Source: Micromonospora sp. NBC_01699
Lineage (GTDB): Bacteria; Actinomycetota; Actinomycetes; Mycobacteriales; Micromonosporaceae
Assembly: GCF_036250065.1 (NCBI RefSeq)
Contig: NZ_CP109199.1
Span: 6,014,001 to 6,078,000 of the forward strand
Direction of reading: 5' to 3'
DNA length: 64,000 nt
In this document: positions 49,758-59,100 of the stretch, piece by piece
Numbering within the stretch: position 1 is the first letter of the stretch
Layout: every line of letters starts with the position of its first letter
Made by a program: the position numbers and the translations under genes
The notes under the pieces: model-generated
Told to the model about the DNA's origin: nothing
The model's database searches: none
Seen by the model: only the letters and a program-made list of their open reading frames with translations

Positions 49758-51947
49758 ATGTCCGTAGAGGGTTGGAACACGGTTCTCGTGCTCGGCGGGA
49801 TCCGCTCGGGCAAATCCGAGTTCGCCGAGTCGCTGGTGCGCGACACAAGCGCTGTCCGTTATGTCGCGACGGCACGCCGCGCGGAACCGGACGACCCGGA
49901 GTGGGCGGCCCGGATCGAGGCCCACCAACTGCGCCGGCCGGAAGGCTGGACGACCGAGGAGACGGCCGGCGACCCGTCCCGGCTGGCCGAGCTGATCGCC
50001 GGCTCGGGGCCGGACGACACGCTGCTCGTCGACGACCTCGGCGGCTGGGTGACCGTGCTGCTCGACCCGGTCCACCAGCCCGCCGACGACCGCGCGACGA
50101 TCGCCGAACTCGTCGCCGCGATCCGCGACTGCACCGCCCGGCTGGTGCTGGTCAGCCCGGAGGTCGGACTCTCCCTGGTGCCGACGTCGACCCTCGGGCG
50201 GGCGTTCACCGACGCGCTCGGCACCACGAACCAGGCGGTCGCCGAGGTCTGTGACGGCGTGGTCCTGGTGGTGGCCGGGCAACCCGCCTGGCTCAAGCCC
50301 GGCCCGGCGCAACCGAACGTGGTCGTACCCAGCCAGGCCGGCCCGACCCGGACCGCGCCGGCCACCCCCGCCGCGGTGGAACAGCCGGTGGCCGAGCCGT
50401 ACGTGGCGAGCAGGGTCGCCTCGCCGGACGTACTCACGCCGCACCTGCCGGAGCCGGAGCCGCCCGCACCGGTCGACGGCTCACCGTGGACCGCGCCGAC
50501 CATGATGCTGCCGATGGTCGCCACCGGACTGGTCATCCAGACCGGCATGGACCTGCCGATGCCCGACGAGTACGCCGGCCCGCAGGCGATCGACCGGCTC
50601 GCCACGCTCGACCTGCCCGGTGCCGGGCTCGGCAACCTCGAACGGGTGGTCGGTTTCGCCGCCGGCACCCAGGGCACCGCGACCCCGCGCCCGTGGCGGG
50701 CGGTACGCGTACTGCTGCTGCACGGCGACCACGACGGCGGCGCCGCCGCCGGGACCGTACCCGGCGAGTCCGGTCGACGGGCCGACCAGGCGCGCGCCGG
50801 CCGGGGGCCGCTGGCCCGGCTGGCCGCCGAGGTCGGCGCGAGCCTCCAGGTGGTGGACGCGCCGACCGCCGCCCCGATCGAGGACGGGCCGGCGCTGACC
50901 GCCGAGGCCGTCGAGTCGGCCCTGCGTTACGGCTGGCGGCTGGCCGAGGAGGCGGTGGACGACGGGGTCGAGGTGATCGTGATCGCCGCCTGCGGCGCCG
51001 GCACCGAGGCCGCCACCGCGGCCGTACTGGCCGCCACCGCGGGTGCCGAGCCGGCGGCCGTGCTGGGTCGGGTGATCAGCCCCGGCGGCCAGGTGGACGA
51101 CGCCGCCTGGATGATCCGCTGCGGAACCGTACGCGACGCACTGCACCGCAGCCGGCGCAGCCCTCGCGGACCAAAGGACATCCTGGCCGAACTCGGCGGG
51201 GGCGACATGGCGATCGCGGCCGGCATCCTGCTCGGCGCGACCGCCCGGCGTACCCCGGTGTTGCTCGACGGTCCGGTCGGGGTGGCGGCCGGGATGGTCA
51301 CCCGCGATCTCGCCGGCCAGTCCCGGCACTGGTGCCTGCTGCCCGACCACGGTGGGCACCCGGCGGTCCGGCTCGCCGCCGACGTGCTCGGCCTGACCCC
51401 GCTGCTGGACCTGAAGCTCGACCTGGGCGAGGGGGCGACCGCGCTGGCCACCCTGCCGTTGCTGCGTACCGCGCTGACCCTGGCCGGGTCGGTGGGCGGG
51501 CACCCGTCGCTGGCGCCCGGCGGCTGGGCGGAGGCGGAGCAGGACGAGTCGCCGGCCGCCACCGAGCAGCCGGGGCGGGACGACCAGTGGGGTGCCGACC
51601 AATGGGGTGGCAACCCCGGGACGGGCGGGGACGAGCCCGCTCGGTACGGCACCGGCGACGGCGGCGAGTTCGACGAGCCGGAACCGGCGGGCCCCGGCCC
51701 GACCCGGCCCGACTGGTTCCCCTCCGGCACGCCGGAGGAACAATCCACACCGGCCGACGAGACCGATCCGGCCGACGGGACCGCAGACCGGTCCCCCCGA
51801 CCCGACGGGCGAGGTGACGGGTACGACGGGCGAGGTGACGGGTACGACGGGCGAGGTGACGGGTACGACGGGCGAGGTGACGGGTACGACGGGCGAGGTG
51901 ACGGGTACGACGCGCGGGCCGGTGACGGCGCCTCGCGTGGTGTCTGA
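49758..51947 (+). CDS. CobU-CobT fusion (cobalamin lower-ligand assembly)
   Basis: The protein is 729 aa. The CobU domain (about 1-175) has the P-loop GGIRSGKS, RIEAHQLRRPEGW with the His nucleotide acceptor and LLVDDLGGW; it phosphorylates and guanylylates adenosylcobinamide. A Pro-rich linker (about 180-265) leads to a CobT-like domain (about 270-610: LGGGDMAIAAGILLGA, LLDLKLDLGEG). By eye the GEMGIGNTT loop reads ACGAGTEAAT and the catalytic Glu position holds His534 (DHGGH), so its dimethylbenzimidazole phosphoribosyltransferase activity is uncertain. The tail (about 610-729) is disordered and ends in five GRGDGYD repeats. It overlaps cobS by 26 bp. Confidence 0.88.
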   Translation: MSVEGWNTVLVLGGIRSGKSEFAESLVRDTSAVRYVATARRAEPDDPEWAARIEAHQLRRPEGWTTEETAGDPSRLAELIAGSGPDDTLLVDDLGGWVTVLLDPVHQPADDRATIAELVAAIRDCTARLVLVSPEVGLSLVPTSTLGRAFTDALGTTNQAVAEVCDGVVLVVAGQPAWLKPGPAQPNVVVPSQAGPTRTAPATPAAVEQPVAEPYVASRVASPDVLTPHLPEPEPPAPVDGSPWTAPTMMLPMVATGLVIQTGMDLPMPDEYAGPQAIDRLATLDLPGAGLGNLERVVGFAAGTQGTATPRPWRAVRVLLLHGDHDGGAAAGTVPGESGRRADQARAGRGPLARLAAEVGASLQVVDAPTAAPIEDGPALTAEAVESALRYGWRLAEEAVDDGVEVIVIAACGAGTEAATAAVLAATAGAEPAAVLGRVISPGGQVDDAAWMIRCGTVRDALHRSRRSPRGPKDILAELGGGDMAIAAGILLGATARRTPVLLDGPVGVAAGMVTRDLAGQSRHWCLLPDHGGHPAVRLAADVLGLTPLLDLKLDLGEGATALATLPLLRTALTLAGSVGGHPSLAPGGWAEAEQDESPAATEQPGRDDQWGADQWGGNPGTGGDEPARYGTGDGGEFDEPEPAGPGPTRPDWFPSGTPEEQSTPADETDPADGTADRSPRPDGRGDGYDGRGDGYDGRGDGYDGRGDGYDGRGDGYDARAGDGASRGV
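51807..51911. repeat. 21-bp tandem repeat, five copies, in cobU-cobT 3' end
   Basis: Five exact 21-bp units (51807, 51828, 51849, 51870, 51891) encode GRGDGYD. The array ends 10 bp before the likely cobS start. Same unit length and copy number as the unrelated array at 48313. Confidence 0.95.
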
Positions 51948-52713
51948 GCACCGGATTCCGGCCGGCGCCCGGCTGGCGCTGACCACGTTCACCACCCTGC
52001 CGCTGCGTACGGGCAGGGTGGACCGGGAGTCGGCGGCGGTCGCGATGGCGCTCGCCCCCGCCACCGGTGTGCTGCTCGGTGCGGTGCTCGCCGCGATCCT
52101 GCTCGGCGCGACCGGTGCCGGTGCCCCGGTCCTGGTCGCGGGTGCGGTGACCGTCGCCGCCGGTGCGCTGTTCACCCGGGGACTGCACCTGGACGGGCTC
52201 GCCGACACGGTCGACGCGCTCGGCTCGTACCGGTCGGGGCCGGCGGCGCTGGAGATCATGAAGAAGCCCGACGTGGGGCCGTTCGGGGTGGCGGCGCTCG
52301 TACTCGTACTCCTGATCCAGGTCGGCGCGCTCGCGGCGCTGCCGGACCGCGACTGGCCGGCGCTGCTGACGGCCGTGGTCACCGCGAGCGCGGCCGGGCG
52401 GCTGGCGGTGAGCTGGGCCTGCCGGCGCGGTGTGCCGGCGGCCCGGCCGGACGGGCTGGGCGCGCTGGTCGCCGGGACCGTCGGGTGGGTGCCGCTGGTG
52501 GTGGCCACGGCCGCCGTCGCGGGCGTGGCGGTGGCGGCCGTGCCGGGCCGCCCGTGGCAGGGACCGGTCGTGGTCGGCCTCGCCCTGGTCGCCGGGCTGG
52601 TGCTGCTGCGACACACGGTACGGCGGTTCGGCGGGATCACCGGGGACGTGCTCGGTGCCCAGGTCGAGGTGGTCACCACGCTCGTCTACCTCGGTCTGGT
52701 GCTGACCGGCTGA
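51922..52713 (+). CDS. cobS: Adenosylcobinamide-GDP ribazoletransferase (cobalamin synthase)
   Basis: The protein is 263 aa from GTG 51922 (MTAPRV...); GTGs at 51937 and 51940 are alternatives. It has about six membrane segments and CobS motifs LHLDGLADTVDALGS and MKKPDVGPFG, the Mg-binding acidic site. It joins adenosylcobinamide-GDP to alpha-ribazole at the membrane, the final assembly step that follows CobU. The gene starts inside the 3' end of cobU-cobT in another frame, so expression depends on the upstream gene. Confidence 0.93.
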   Translation: MTAPRVVSEHRIPAGARLALTTFTTLPLRTGRVDRESAAVAMALAPATGVLLGAVLAAILLGATGAGAPVLVAGAVTVAAGALFTRGLHLDGLADTVDALGSYRSGPAALEIMKKPDVGPFGVAALVLVLLIQVGALAALPDRDWPALLTAVVTASAAGRLAVSWACRRGVPAARPDGLGALVAGTVGWVPLVVATAAVAGVAVAAVPGRPWQGPVVVGLALVAGLVLLRHTVRRFGGITGDVLGAQVEVVTTLVYLGLVLTG

Positions 52714-52779
52714 TCCGGCCGGTCATCTTCGGTAGCGTTCGCGAAAGAGAATCACTACTTCCGTCGAGCGGGGCCCGTC

Positions 52780-54063
52780 ATGATCATCACGGACGATTTC
52801 CTGCCCTTGCCGGTGCCGGAGTCGCTCACCGCGACCTACCTGGTGCCGGTCTCGACCCCGCCCGAGCTGACCCCGGCGCAGGCCATGGCGGCGCTCGGCG
52901 ACCGGGTCACCGAACTGGTCCACGACCTCACCCGGCAGATGCTGGACAGCCCGCTGATGACGGTCGACCTGCGGCCGGTGTCGGAGTTCCCGCAGCTGCC
53001 GCCGGACCTGCTCACCGCGTTCGGCGCCTCCGACGAACAACTCACCCGGCTGGCCGACGCGAACAGCCTGGTGGTGGTCCAGGCGAGCTACCGGCCGGGC
53101 TGGCCGCCGGCACACGAGTGGGCAGCGCGGGCGGTCGGCGCGGCGATGGCCGACGCGGTCGGCGGCGACCTGGTCGACGTGTTCGGGTTGCAGTTCCTCG
53201 ACCCGGCCACCGCCCTGCGGTCACTGCCGGACGCCGAGGGGCGGGTCCGGCTGGTCGACTGGGTGCTGGTGCCGTACTCGACCGCCGAGGGCGGGCTCTG
53301 GTTCACCACCAAGGGGCTGCGCCGGTTCGGCCTGCTCGAACTCCAGGCCCAGGAGGTGCCGGGACACCTGACCCGGGGCTGGGGCGCGGTGATGACCGGG
53401 GTGGCCCGCCGACTGCTGCGTACCTGGACCGACGGGCTGTCCGGGGTCGAGGTGCCGGCGTTCGTGCAACTGCCGGTGGTCACCACGGTCACCGACCACG
53501 ACATCGCGGTCGCGTACGGCTATCCGCGTCAGTCCGACGCCGCCGGCCCGGCCGCCCTGCGGCTGGAACTCGACCCGGCCACCGACCCCGAGGCCGACTC
53601 GTTCCTGACCCTGCTGCCGCCGATCGGCCACCCGGGCACCGCCAGCCGCTACTTCGCCGGGGTCTGCACCACCCTGTTCGGCGCCCCGCGCTCCGACCTG
53701 CGCTACGACCGCAGCGACGACGCGATGGCGCGGGCCGTCGCCACCGCCCGCGCCGGCCTGTCCGGCGTCCGGGAGCGGTACGTCGGCGGCCTGCTGGCCG
53801 GGGACCTGCAACTGCTGATCAAGTACGGCCTGGTCACCGCCGAGGGCCCCGAGTACGTCTGGGCCGGCGTGGACTCCTGGCACCGGCCGGAGCAGATTTA
53901 CGGCACCAGTGCCTGTGACGCGGTCGCCGACCCGGCGGTACGGATCGGCGCCCCGGTCGTGATAGCGATCGCCGACGTAGTCGACTGGGCGCTACTGGAC
54001 CGGGGCACGGTGGTCGAGGGCGGCTGGACGCAGGCCGTACTCGACTCCGGCCGACGCAGCTGA
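52780..54063 (+). CDS. Hypothetical protein, unknown function
   Basis: The protein is 427 aa, soluble, no signal peptide. The N-terminal part (about 1-130) is acidic; a central region (about 150-330) includes LVDWVLVPYSTAEGGLWFTT and HLTRGWGAVMTG; and a C-terminal part (about 345-425) has EYVWAGVDSW, VRIGAPVVIAIADVVDWALL, which faintly resembles DUF2314. I cannot name a family with confidence. It lies 66 bp after cobS on the same strand, but no cobalamin motif is seen. It takes the position held by other genes in the related M. tuberculosis neighbourhood, so it is probably lineage-specific. Confidence 0.75.
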   Translation: MIITDDFLPLPVPESLTATYLVPVSTPPELTPAQAMAALGDRVTELVHDLTRQMLDSPLMTVDLRPVSEFPQLPPDLLTAFGASDEQLTRLADANSLVVVQASYRPGWPPAHEWAARAVGAAMADAVGGDLVDVFGLQFLDPATALRSLPDAEGRVRLVDWVLVPYSTAEGGLWFTTKGLRRFGLLELQAQEVPGHLTRGWGAVMTGVARRLLRTWTDGLSGVEVPAFVQLPVVTTVTDHDIAVAYGYPRQSDAAGPAALRLELDPATDPEADSFLTLLPPIGHPGTASRYFAGVCTTLFGAPRSDLRYDRSDDAMARAVATARAGLSGVRERYVGGLLAGDLQLLIKYGLVTAEGPEYVWAGVDSWHRPEQIYGTSACDAVADPAVRIGAPVVIAIADVVDWALLDRGTVVEGGWTQAVLDSGRRS

Positions 54064-54121
54064 GCGGGTAGGGACGGACGTCGGCGCGGCGGAGCCGGAC
54101 CGACGGCGGCGACCGGACGGG

Positions 54122-55264
54122 TCAGCGGACCGACGGTTGCACGAACGGGGGGCGGACCACCCTCATCACCGAGCGGCGACCGCGTACGTCGACCTGCACG
54201 GTCGCGCCCTCGGTCAGCCCGGCGGCGGTGTCCAGCAGGGCGAGCCCGATGCCGGTCTTGTTGGTCGGCGAGAAGGTACCGCTGGTGACCGTGCCGACGC
54301 CGGTGTCGCCGTCGAGGACCCGCATCCCCGGGCGCGGGATGCCCCGGTCCTGCGCGGCCAGTCCCCAGAGCAGCCGGCTCGGGCCGGCCGCCTTCTCGGC
54401 GAGCAGTGCCTCCCGCCCCCAGAACGCCGGCTTGTTCCAACCGACCGCCCAGCCGGACCGGGCCTGCACCGGAGTGATCTCCAAGGAGAGGTCCTGCCCG
54501 TGCAGCGGGTAGCCCATCTCCGTACGCAGCGTGTCCCGTGCGGCCAGGCCGCAGGCCCGCAGCCCGTACGGTTCACCGGCGGCGAAGAGCGCGTCCCAGA
54601 CCGCGGTCGCCCCGGCGGCCGGTACGACCAGCTCGTACCCCTGCTCGCCGGTGTAACCGGTCCGGCAGACCACCAGTTCGACCGGCTCACCATCGCCAAC
54701 GGCGAGCGGGGCGGTGGAGAAGCTCATGTAGTCGTGCGCGGTCGGCAGGCCGAGTGCGGTGAGCAGGTCGGCCGAGCGCGGCCCCTGCACCGCCAGGACC
54801 GCGTACGCCCGGTGTTCGTCGGTGACGGTGACGCCGGCCGGCGCGGCGGCCCGCAGCCGGCGCACCACCTCGGCGGTGTTGGCCGCGTTCGGGATGAGGA
54901 AGACGTGCTCGTCGCCGTGCAGGTAGGCGATGATGTCGTCGACCACGCCACCGGTGGCCTCGTCGCAGCAGAGCGTGTACTGGGCCCGGCCGGGGCCGAT
55001 CCGGCCCAGGTCGTTGCTCAGGCAGGAGTTGACGAAGTCGGCCGCGCCGGGGCCGGTCACCCGAGCTTTGCCCAGGTGGGAGACGTCGAACACGCCGACC
55101 GCCGCACGGACCGCGGTGTGTTCCCTGAGCACCCCGCCGCCGGCATACTCCAGCGGCATGGACCAGCCGCCGAAGGCGGCGAACTTGGCGCCCAGCGCGG
55201 CGTGCCGCTCGTGCAGGGGCGAGCGGAGCAGCGCGTCGGCGGCGGGCGTGGTCGGGTCGGTCAT
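54122..55264 (-). CDS. gcvT: Glycine cleavage system T protein (aminomethyltransferase)
   Basis: The protein is 380 aa, normal for GcvT. It has [27 protein letters not shown], the folate-binding [12 protein letters not shown] and [14 protein letters not shown]. It transfers the aminomethyl group to tetrahydrofolate, releasing ammonia. No gcvP or gcvH is near. The ATG at 55264 has TAAGTT 7 nt upstream and no ribosome site, indicating a leaderless start; a TTG at 55273 is disfavoured. It converges with the hypothetical gene at 52780. Confidence 0.95.
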   Translation of the reverse strand: MTDPTTPAADALLRSPLHERHAALGAKFAAFGGWSMPLEYAGGGVLREHTAVRAAVGVFDVSHLGKARVTGPGAADFVNSCLSNDLGRIGPGRAQYTLCCDEATGGVVDDIIAYLHGDEHVFLIPNAANTAEVVRRLRAAAPAGVTVTDEHRAYAVLAVQGPRSADLLTALGLPTAHDYMSFSTAPLAVGDGEPVELVVCRTGYTGEQGYELVVPAAGATAVWDALFAAGEPYGLRACGLAARDTLRTEMGYPLHGQDLSLEITPVQARSGWAVGWNKPAFWGREALLAEKAAGPSRLLWGLAAQDRGIPRPGMRVLDGDTGVGTVTSGTFSPTNKTGIGLALLDTAAGLTEGATVQVDVRGRRSVMRVVRPPFVQPSVR

Positions 55265-55271
55265 GGTTGGC

Positions 55272-55277
55272 AACTTA
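55272..55277 (-). promoter_or_regulatory. -10 of leaderless gcvT
   Basis: TAAGTT on the minus strand ends 7 nt before the ATG at 55264. Confidence 0.6.
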
Positions 55278-55449
55278 CCGGGGGTCGCCCTCCTGGCTCA
55301 CCCGGGCTCGACCTGGTGATTAACATCGACGGAATCCCTTCGGCGACAGTCGCTGGGACAGCCGCCCTCTCCGACGGGTAGGTTCGCCGGAGACCTTCGT
55401 CGCCGGACCGCGCACAACGCGGCCGGCCAAGCCCGTCCGGAGACGCCGA

Positions 55450-57030
55450 GTGACATCGCCCAGCACCACCCTCAGCCTGGTCGACACCGACCCCGCGGAG
55501 CTTGCCGTCGACGCTCTCGTGATCGGCGTGCACAGCCAGACCGGGTCCGCGGACACCGGAGGTGAGGGGCCCGGCGGGTACGCCGGCACGCTGCTGCTGG
55601 CGACCGGGGCGGAGAGCATCGCCGCCGCCTTCGACGGACGGCTGACCGAGACCCTGGCCCTGCTCGGCGCGACCGGCGCCCAGGGCGAGGTGATCAAGCT
55701 CGCCACCCTCGGTACGGTCACCGCCCCGCTGGTCGTGGCCGTCGGCCTGGGTGCCGAACCGACCGGTGCCGCCCCGGCACCGGAGACGCTGCGTCGGGCC
55801 GCCGGGTCCGCGATCCGGGCCCTGGCCGGCGCCGACCGGGTGGCGCTCAGCCTGCCGGTGCCGGACGACGAGGACGCCCCGGCCGCATTGCGCGCGGTGG
55901 CCGAGGGTGCGCTGATCGGCGGCTACCGGTTCGCCGGCTACAAGACCCGCCCGCAGCCGACCCGCCGTACGCCGGTGGTGGAGATCTCGGTGCACGTGCC
56001 GGACGCCGCCGACGCGGCCGCCCGCGCCGAGATCGCCCGCGCGACCGTGGTCGCCTCGGCGGTCGCCCGGACCCGCGACTGGGTCAACACCGCCCCGAAC
56101 GAGTTGCGCCCGCCGTCGTTCGCCGACTCGGTGGTGGCCGCCGCCGAGGCGGCCGGACTGACCGTCGAGGTGCTGGACGAGAAGGCGCTGGCGGCCGGCG
56201 GCTACGGCGGCATCGTCGCGGTCGGGCAGGGCTCGGACGCGCCGCCCCGGCTGGTGAAGCTGAGCTACCAGCCGCCGGCCGGGAACGGGAAGCGGATCGC
56301 GCTGGTCGGCAAGGGCATCACCTTCGACACCGGCGGCGTCTCGATCAAGCCGGCGCAGGGCATGTGGGAGATGAAGTCCGACATGGCCGGCGCGGCGGCG
56401 GTCGCCGCGACCATGCTCGCCATCGCTGAGCTGAAGCCGGCCGTGTCGGTGCAGGCGTACCTGCCGATGGCGGAGAACATGCCGTCGGCGACCGCCTACC
56501 GCCCCGGTGACGTGGTCACCATGTTCAACGGCAAGCGGGTCGAGGTGCTCAACACCGACGCCGAGGGCCGGATGATCCTGGGCGACGCGATCGCCCGAGC
56601 CTGCGCGGACGGCTGCGACTACCTGCTGGAGACCTCCACCCTGACCGGCGGCCAGGTGGTCGCGCTGGGCAAGCGGGTCGCCGGGGTGATGGGTACGCCG
56701 GAGCTCTGCGACCGGGTACGCACCGCCGGTAACGCGGTCGGCGAGCCGGCCTGGCCGATGCCGATGCCGGAGGACGTACGCACCGGCATGGATTCCGACG
56801 TCGCCGACATCTCCCAGGTCAACGCGGGCATGGACCGGGCGGGGCACATGCTCCAGGGTGGTGTCTTCCTGCGCGAGTTCGTCACCGACGGGGTCGACTG
56901 GGCGCACATCGACATCGCCGGGCCGAGTTACCACTCGGGCGAGCCGACCGGTTACTGGACCAAGGGCGGGACGGCGGTGCCGGTCCGGACCCTGCTGCAC
57001 CTGGTCGAGGAGATCGCCGCCGACAACTGA
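55450..57030 (+). CDS. pepA: Leucyl aminopeptidase (M17)
   Basis: The protein is 526 aa. The M17 signature NTDAEGR (about residue 372) and the metal-binding VGKGITFDTGGVSIKP (about 284-299) with MKSDMAGAA are intact. It is a dinuclear zinc/manganese exopeptidase. The GTG at 55450 follows GGAGA. The counterpart in M. tuberculosis (Rv2213) lies in the same neighbourhood. It ends at a hairpin at 57046. Confidence 0.95.
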   Translation: MTSPSTTLSLVDTDPAELAVDALVIGVHSQTGSADTGGEGPGGYAGTLLLATGAESIAAAFDGRLTETLALLGATGAQGEVIKLATLGTVTAPLVVAVGLGAEPTGAAPAPETLRRAAGSAIRALAGADRVALSLPVPDDEDAPAALRAVAEGALIGGYRFAGYKTRPQPTRRTPVVEISVHVPDAADAAARAEIARATVVASAVARTRDWVNTAPNELRPPSFADSVVAAAEAAGLTVEVLDEKALAAGGYGGIVAVGQGSDAPPRLVKLSYQPPAGNGKRIALVGKGITFDTGGVSIKPAQGMWEMKSDMAGAAAVAATMLAIAELKPAVSVQAYLPMAENMPSATAYRPGDVVTMFNGKRVEVLNTDAEGRMILGDAIARACADGCDYLLETSTLTGGQVVALGKRVAGVMGTPELCDRVRTAGNAVGEPAWPMPMPEDVRTGMDSDVADISQVNAGMDRAGHMLQGGVFLREFVTDGVDWAHIDIAGPSYHSGEPTGYWTKGGTAVPVRTLLHLVEEIAADN

Positions 57031-57045
57031 GCCACCGGCGTCAAC

Positions 57046-57074
57046 CGACCCCCGACCACGCTGGTCGGGGGTCG
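57046..57074. terminator. Bidirectional terminator after pepA
   Basis: Perfect 12-bp stem (57046-57057 with 57063-57074) and 5-nt loop, 15 nt past the pepA stop and 13 nt beyond the stop of the convergent gene at 57088. Confidence 0.8.
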
Positions 57075-57087
57075 ATCCGCTTGGTGC

Positions 57088-57414
57088 TCAGGCACCCGCA
57101 CCCCGCTTGCGGCGTTCGTTGAAGTCACGCATCCGCTGCGGGTAGCCGACCAGCCGGACGTCGTAGATCGGGATCGCCATCTTGTGCGCGAACCGCCGGG
57201 CGCCCTCGGGGCTGTCGATCCGGCGCCGGGTCCACTCCCCGTCGTACGCGATCAACATCACTGTCGTCTCGGTCACCGTCGTACGCGGCTCGATAAACGC
57301 CTCGACGCCCCGCCTCGACCTGACGAACTGCTCCAGGTGCTCCAGATCCCCGCGATTCGCCACACGGTCACCTGCCGCGCTACTGCCCTGTTTGCGGCGC
57401 CGAAACCAGGCCAC
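57088..57414 (-). CDS. Small basic hypothetical protein
   Basis: The protein is 108 aa from a GTG at 57414, chosen because GGAGGAG lies about 10 nt upstream; the frame is open much further. It starts VAWFRRRKQG, is rich in Arg, has EHLEQFVRSRRGVEAFIEPRT and YDGEWTRRRIDSPEGARRFA, and ends in a basic FNERRKRG tail. No membrane segment is present. The pattern suggests a small conserved actinobacterial protein, possibly nucleic-acid or partner binding; I do not recognise a named family. It is divergent from lpdA. Confidence 0.72.
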   Translation of the reverse strand: MAWFRRRKQGSSAAGDRVANRGDLEHLEQFVRSRRGVEAFIEPRTTVTETTVMLIAYDGEWTRRRIDSPEGARRFAHKMAIPIYDVRLVGYPQRMRDFNERRKRGAGA

Positions 57415-57640
57415 CCGCTCGTCTCCTCCCGCCCGCCCGTGCCGGCCGTGCCCGGCGATTGGGCAAAGCGTACGTGGAACGGACGTGTCCTTGGGCACCT
57501 CAGTTACGCGGCGCGGGACTGCAAGTGACAAGATGGCCCAGGTAGAAGGTATCCGGCCGGAATGCAACGGCCGGTGAGGACGAAATGCCCGTTTCCATTG
57601 GCATGGCCCTCGTGGCAGCGACGCGACCTGGGAGTTAACT

Positions 57641-59029
57641 GTGAGCGAGCCGAACGGCGAAACCTTCGATGTCGTCATTCTCGGCGGTGGCAGCGGGGGG
57701 TACGCGGCGGCGCTGCGCGCCGCGCAGCTGGACCTGTCGGTCGCGCTGATCGAAAAGGGCAAGCTCGGTGGGACCTGCCTGCACAACGGCTGCATCCCGA
57801 CGAAGGCGCTGCTGCACGCTGCGGAGATCGCCGACCAGACCCGTGAGTCCGAGCAGTTCGGCATCAAGGCCGAGCTGATCGGGATCGACATGTCCGGGGT
57901 GAACTCCTACAAGGACGGGGTCATCTCCCGCCTCTACAAGGGCCTCCAGGGCCTGATCAAGAGCGCGAAGATCACCGTCGTGGAGGGGCACGGCAAGCTG
58001 GTCGGCCCGGACACCGTCGAGGTCGACGGCCGCCGCTACACCGGCCGCAACATCATCCTGGCCAGCGGCTCGTACGCCCGCAGCCTGCCCGGCCTGGAGA
58101 TCGACGGCGAGCGGGTGATCACCAGCGACCACGCCCTCGTGCTCGACCGGGTCCCCGCCTCGGCGATCGTGCTGGGCGGCGGCGTGATCGGCGTCGAGTT
58201 CGCCAGCGTGTGGCGCTCGTTCGGGGTGGACGTGACGATCATCGAGGCGCTGCCCCGACTGGTCGCCGCCGAGGACGAGGAGTCCTCGAAGGCCCTGGAG
58301 CGCGCCTTCCGCAAGCGTGGCATCAACTTCAAGACCGGCAAGCGGTTCGAGAAGGTCGAGCGGACCGAGACCGGGGTCAAGGCGACCATCGAGGGCGGCG
58401 AGACCTTCGAGGCCGAGCTGCTGCTGGTCGCCGTCGGCCGGGGCCCGACCACCGCCAACCTCGGTTACGAGGAGCAGGGCGTCAAGGTCGACCGGGGCTT
58501 CGTACTGACCGACGAGCGGCTGCGTACGGGCGTGGCGAACATCTTCGCCGTGGGTGACATCGTGCCCGGTCTGCAACTCGCCCACCGGGGTTTCCAGCAG
58601 GGCATCTTCGTCGCGGAGGAGATCGCCGGGCTGAACCCCGCCGTGATCGACGAGAACGGCATCCCGAGGGTCACCTACTCCGACCCCGAGCTTGCCTCCG
58701 TCGGGCTCACCGAGGCGAAGGCCAAGGAGAAGTACGGCGCCGACAAGGTGTCGACGTACAACTACAACCTCGGCGGCAACGGCAAGAGCCAGATCCTCAA
58801 GACGGCCGGCTTCGTCAAGCTGGTCCGGGTCTCCGACGGTCCGGTGGTCGGCATCCACATGGTCGGCGCCCGGGTCGGCGAACTGGTCGGCGAGGCTCAG
58901 TTGATCTTCAACTGGGAGGCCTACCCGGCCGAGGTGGCGCAGCTCGTACACGCCCACCCGACCCAGACCGAGGCCCTCGGCGAGGCGTTCCTCGCCCTGG
59001 CCGGCAAGCCGTTGCACGCGCACGCCTGA
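57641..59029 (+). CDS. lpdA: Dihydrolipoamide dehydrogenase (E3)
   Basis: The protein is 462 aa. It has the FAD GGGSGGYAAALRAAQL motif, the redox pair in GGTCLHNGCIPTK (about 43-55), an NAD-binding GGGVIGVEFASVW and the C-terminal HPTQTE His-Glu active-site pair. It reoxidises lipoyl groups of 2-oxoacid dehydrogenase complexes. The gene is 71 bp before the E2 gene. GTG 57641 has GGGAG upstream. Confidence 0.97.
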   Translation: MSEPNGETFDVVILGGGSGGYAAALRAAQLDLSVALIEKGKLGGTCLHNGCIPTKALLHAAEIADQTRESEQFGIKAELIGIDMSGVNSYKDGVISRLYKGLQGLIKSAKITVVEGHGKLVGPDTVEVDGRRYTGRNIILASGSYARSLPGLEIDGERVITSDHALVLDRVPASAIVLGGGVIGVEFASVWRSFGVDVTIIEALPRLVAAEDEESSKALERAFRKRGINFKTGKRFEKVERTETGVKATIEGGETFEAELLLVAVGRGPTTANLGYEEQGVKVDRGFVLTDERLRTGVANIFAVGDIVPGLQLAHRGFQQGIFVAEEIAGLNPAVIDENGIPRVTYSDPELASVGLTEAKAKEKYGADKVSTYNYNLGGNGKSQILKTAGFVKLVRVSDGPVVGIHMVGARVGELVGEAQLIFNWEAYPAEVAQLVHAHPTQTEALGEAFLALAGKPLHAHA

Positions 59030-59100
59030 CAGCACAGTTCTTCCGCGACACCCGGCGGCAACCGGGTGACCATCGCAAGGCCACGAAGGAGTCTTGAGAG

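Noticed and set aside
57415-57640. Longer start for the small basic gene at 57088
   Set aside because: The open frame reaches 57891, but it overlaps lpdA antisense and the best ribosome site is just before 57414.
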